Below are positions 5,057-5,797 of a DNA stretch of 5,797 bases, piece after piece. The translations under genes were made by a program, and so were the position numbers. The notes beneath the pieces are model-generated. The model ran no database searches. It was not told the origin of the DNA and saw only the letters and a list, made by a program, of their open reading frames with translations. Numbering within the stretch: the first letter of the stretch is position 1; every line of letters starts with the position of its first letter. The stretch spans positions 1-5,797 of the forward strand of contig JAIROH010000127.1 of the NCBI GenBank assembly GCA_031257595.1, in the 5' to 3' direction. The stretch is from Treponema sp. GTDB lineage: Bacteria; Spirochaetota; Spirochaetia; Treponematales; Breznakiellaceae.

Positions 5057-5797
5057 CTAAATCATCGCGATTCCGCCGTTAACGTCTATGCAGGCTCCCG
5101 TAATGTACGAAGCGTAGTCGCTGGCCAGAAACAGCGCCGCTCCGGCCACATCTTCGCCGCTGCCGATGCGGCCCAGGGGGACGGTTTGGGGATCGTAGCC
5201 GAAGCCCGTGGTCATCTCGGTGGCGATAAGTCCCGGGGCGACGGTATTAACCCGTATCTGTTTTGAGGCGCCGGCTTTGGCAAGGCTTTTGGTCAGCGTA
5301 AGAACCGCCGCTTTTGACGAAGGGTAATCCGGGGTTACGACGATTCCACCGCTCCGGGCGGCCTGGGACGCGAGGTTGATAATGCAGCCTCCCCCCTGTT
5401 CGGCCATCACCTTAAACGCTTCGCGGCAGACAAAGAAAAGCCCTTTCACGTTGATGTTAAACGTAAAGTCCCACTGATCTTCGGTAACGTCGAACAGGCT
5501 TCCCCTGCGGGAAACCCCGGCGCAGTTAAGCGCAATGTCGAGGCGGCCGAATTCCCGCACGGTTTCGGCGACAAGAGCCCTGTCGTCTTCCTCATTCCGG
5601 AGGTCGGCCGCGACGGTACGGCATTTTAATCCCGTCGACTTTTCAATTTCCTCCGCGATCTTGTCAAGATTCTCCCTGCGGACATCGGTAAGCACCATGC
5701 CGCCTATGTTATGTTCCGCGTACATTTTCGCGCAGGCGGCCCCGATGCCTCCCGCGGCTCCCGTAACAAGGGCGATTTTCTTTTCCAGCGTAAACAT
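5057..5797 (-). CDS. Short-chain dehydrogenase/reductase (classical SDR, FabG/polyol dehydrogenase-like)
   Basis: This 246-residue cytoplasmic oxidoreductase looks complete: the ATG is the last triplet of the window, MFTLEKKIALVTGAAGGIG is a typical SDR start, and the length is normal. Visible elements are the nucleotide-binding TGAAGGIG (12-19), Asp38 at the end of the second strand (favours NAD over NADP), NCAG (91-94, usually NNAG), Asn116, and the catalytic Ser144, Tyr158 and Lys162 in the YPSSK motif, followed by RVNTVAPGLIATEM and the C-terminal DVNGGIAMI. The Ser-to-Tyr distance is 14, one or two residues more than usual. It would oxidise or reduce an alcohol/ketone, for example a sugar alcohol or sugar acid; a FabG-like role is less likely given Asp38 and the isolation from fatty acid genes. 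It converges on the transporter operon, so metabolic linkage is possible but not shown. Its promoter is outside the window. Confidence 0.9.
   Translation of the reverse strand: MFTLEKKIALVTGAAGGIGAACAKMYAEHNIGGMVLTDVRRENLDKIAEEIEKSTGLKCRTVAADLRNEEDDRALVAETVREFGRLDIALNCAGVSRRGSLFDVTEDQWDFTFNINVKGLFFVCREAFKVMAEQGGGCIINLASQAARSGGIVVTPDYPSSKAAVLTLTKSLAKAGASKQIRVNTVAPGLIATEMTTGFGYDPQTVPLGRIGSGEDVAGAALFLASDYASYITGACIDVNGGIAMI

Overview
The window holds the 3' end of a dihydrolipoyl dehydrogenase gene, a complete four-gene carbohydrate-type ABC importer operon, and a short-chain dehydrogenase gene on the opposite strand. Moderate G+C, a -35/-10 promoter, GGAGG-type ribosome binding sites, a lipoprotein-type binding protein with a loose lipobox (T-L-G-C), and intergenic hairpins built from CAAAACC/GGTTTTG words are compatible with a spirochaete, perhaps a gut treponeme. 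That placement is an inference from general style; no marker gene in the window proves it.

Layout. Positions 1-182 are the C-terminal 59 codons of lpd. Positions 183-418 are non-coding: three consecutive hairpins (204-319), then an A/T-rich stretch, a promoter (TTGCCA, 17 bp, TATACT) and a strong Shine-Dalgarno for the lipoprotein substrate-binding protein (419-1489). A strong rho-independent terminator (1494-1535) follows it, then a second hairpin (1541-1575) that buries the candidate ribosome binding site of the next gene. The fused two-domain ATPase (about 1583/1598-3106), permease 1 (3103-4074) and permease 2 (4071-5018) are joined by 4-base GTGA and ATGA overlaps. A hairpin at 5021-5056 lies between this operon and the convergent SDR gene (5797-5057, minus strand), whose start codon is the last base triplet of the window.

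How it works together. The binding protein would capture a sugar or polyol outside the membrane and deliver it to a channel made of two different RbsC-type permeases, driven by one RbsA/MglA-type double ATPase. The terminator after the binding-protein gene would make far more binding protein than membrane components, with readthrough supplying the latter. The substrate cannot be read from the sequence. The SDR could act on the imported compound, but it is transcribed from the other strand and could belong to a different unit beyond the window.

I did not find an undescribed system here. The most interesting points are the one-sided degeneration of the ATPase (one intact and one broken composite ATP site), the tandem terminator plus start-burying hairpin in the middle of the operon, the related hairpins that flank the operon, and TATACT/GTATAC words repeated at near-helical spacing upstream of the binding-protein gene.
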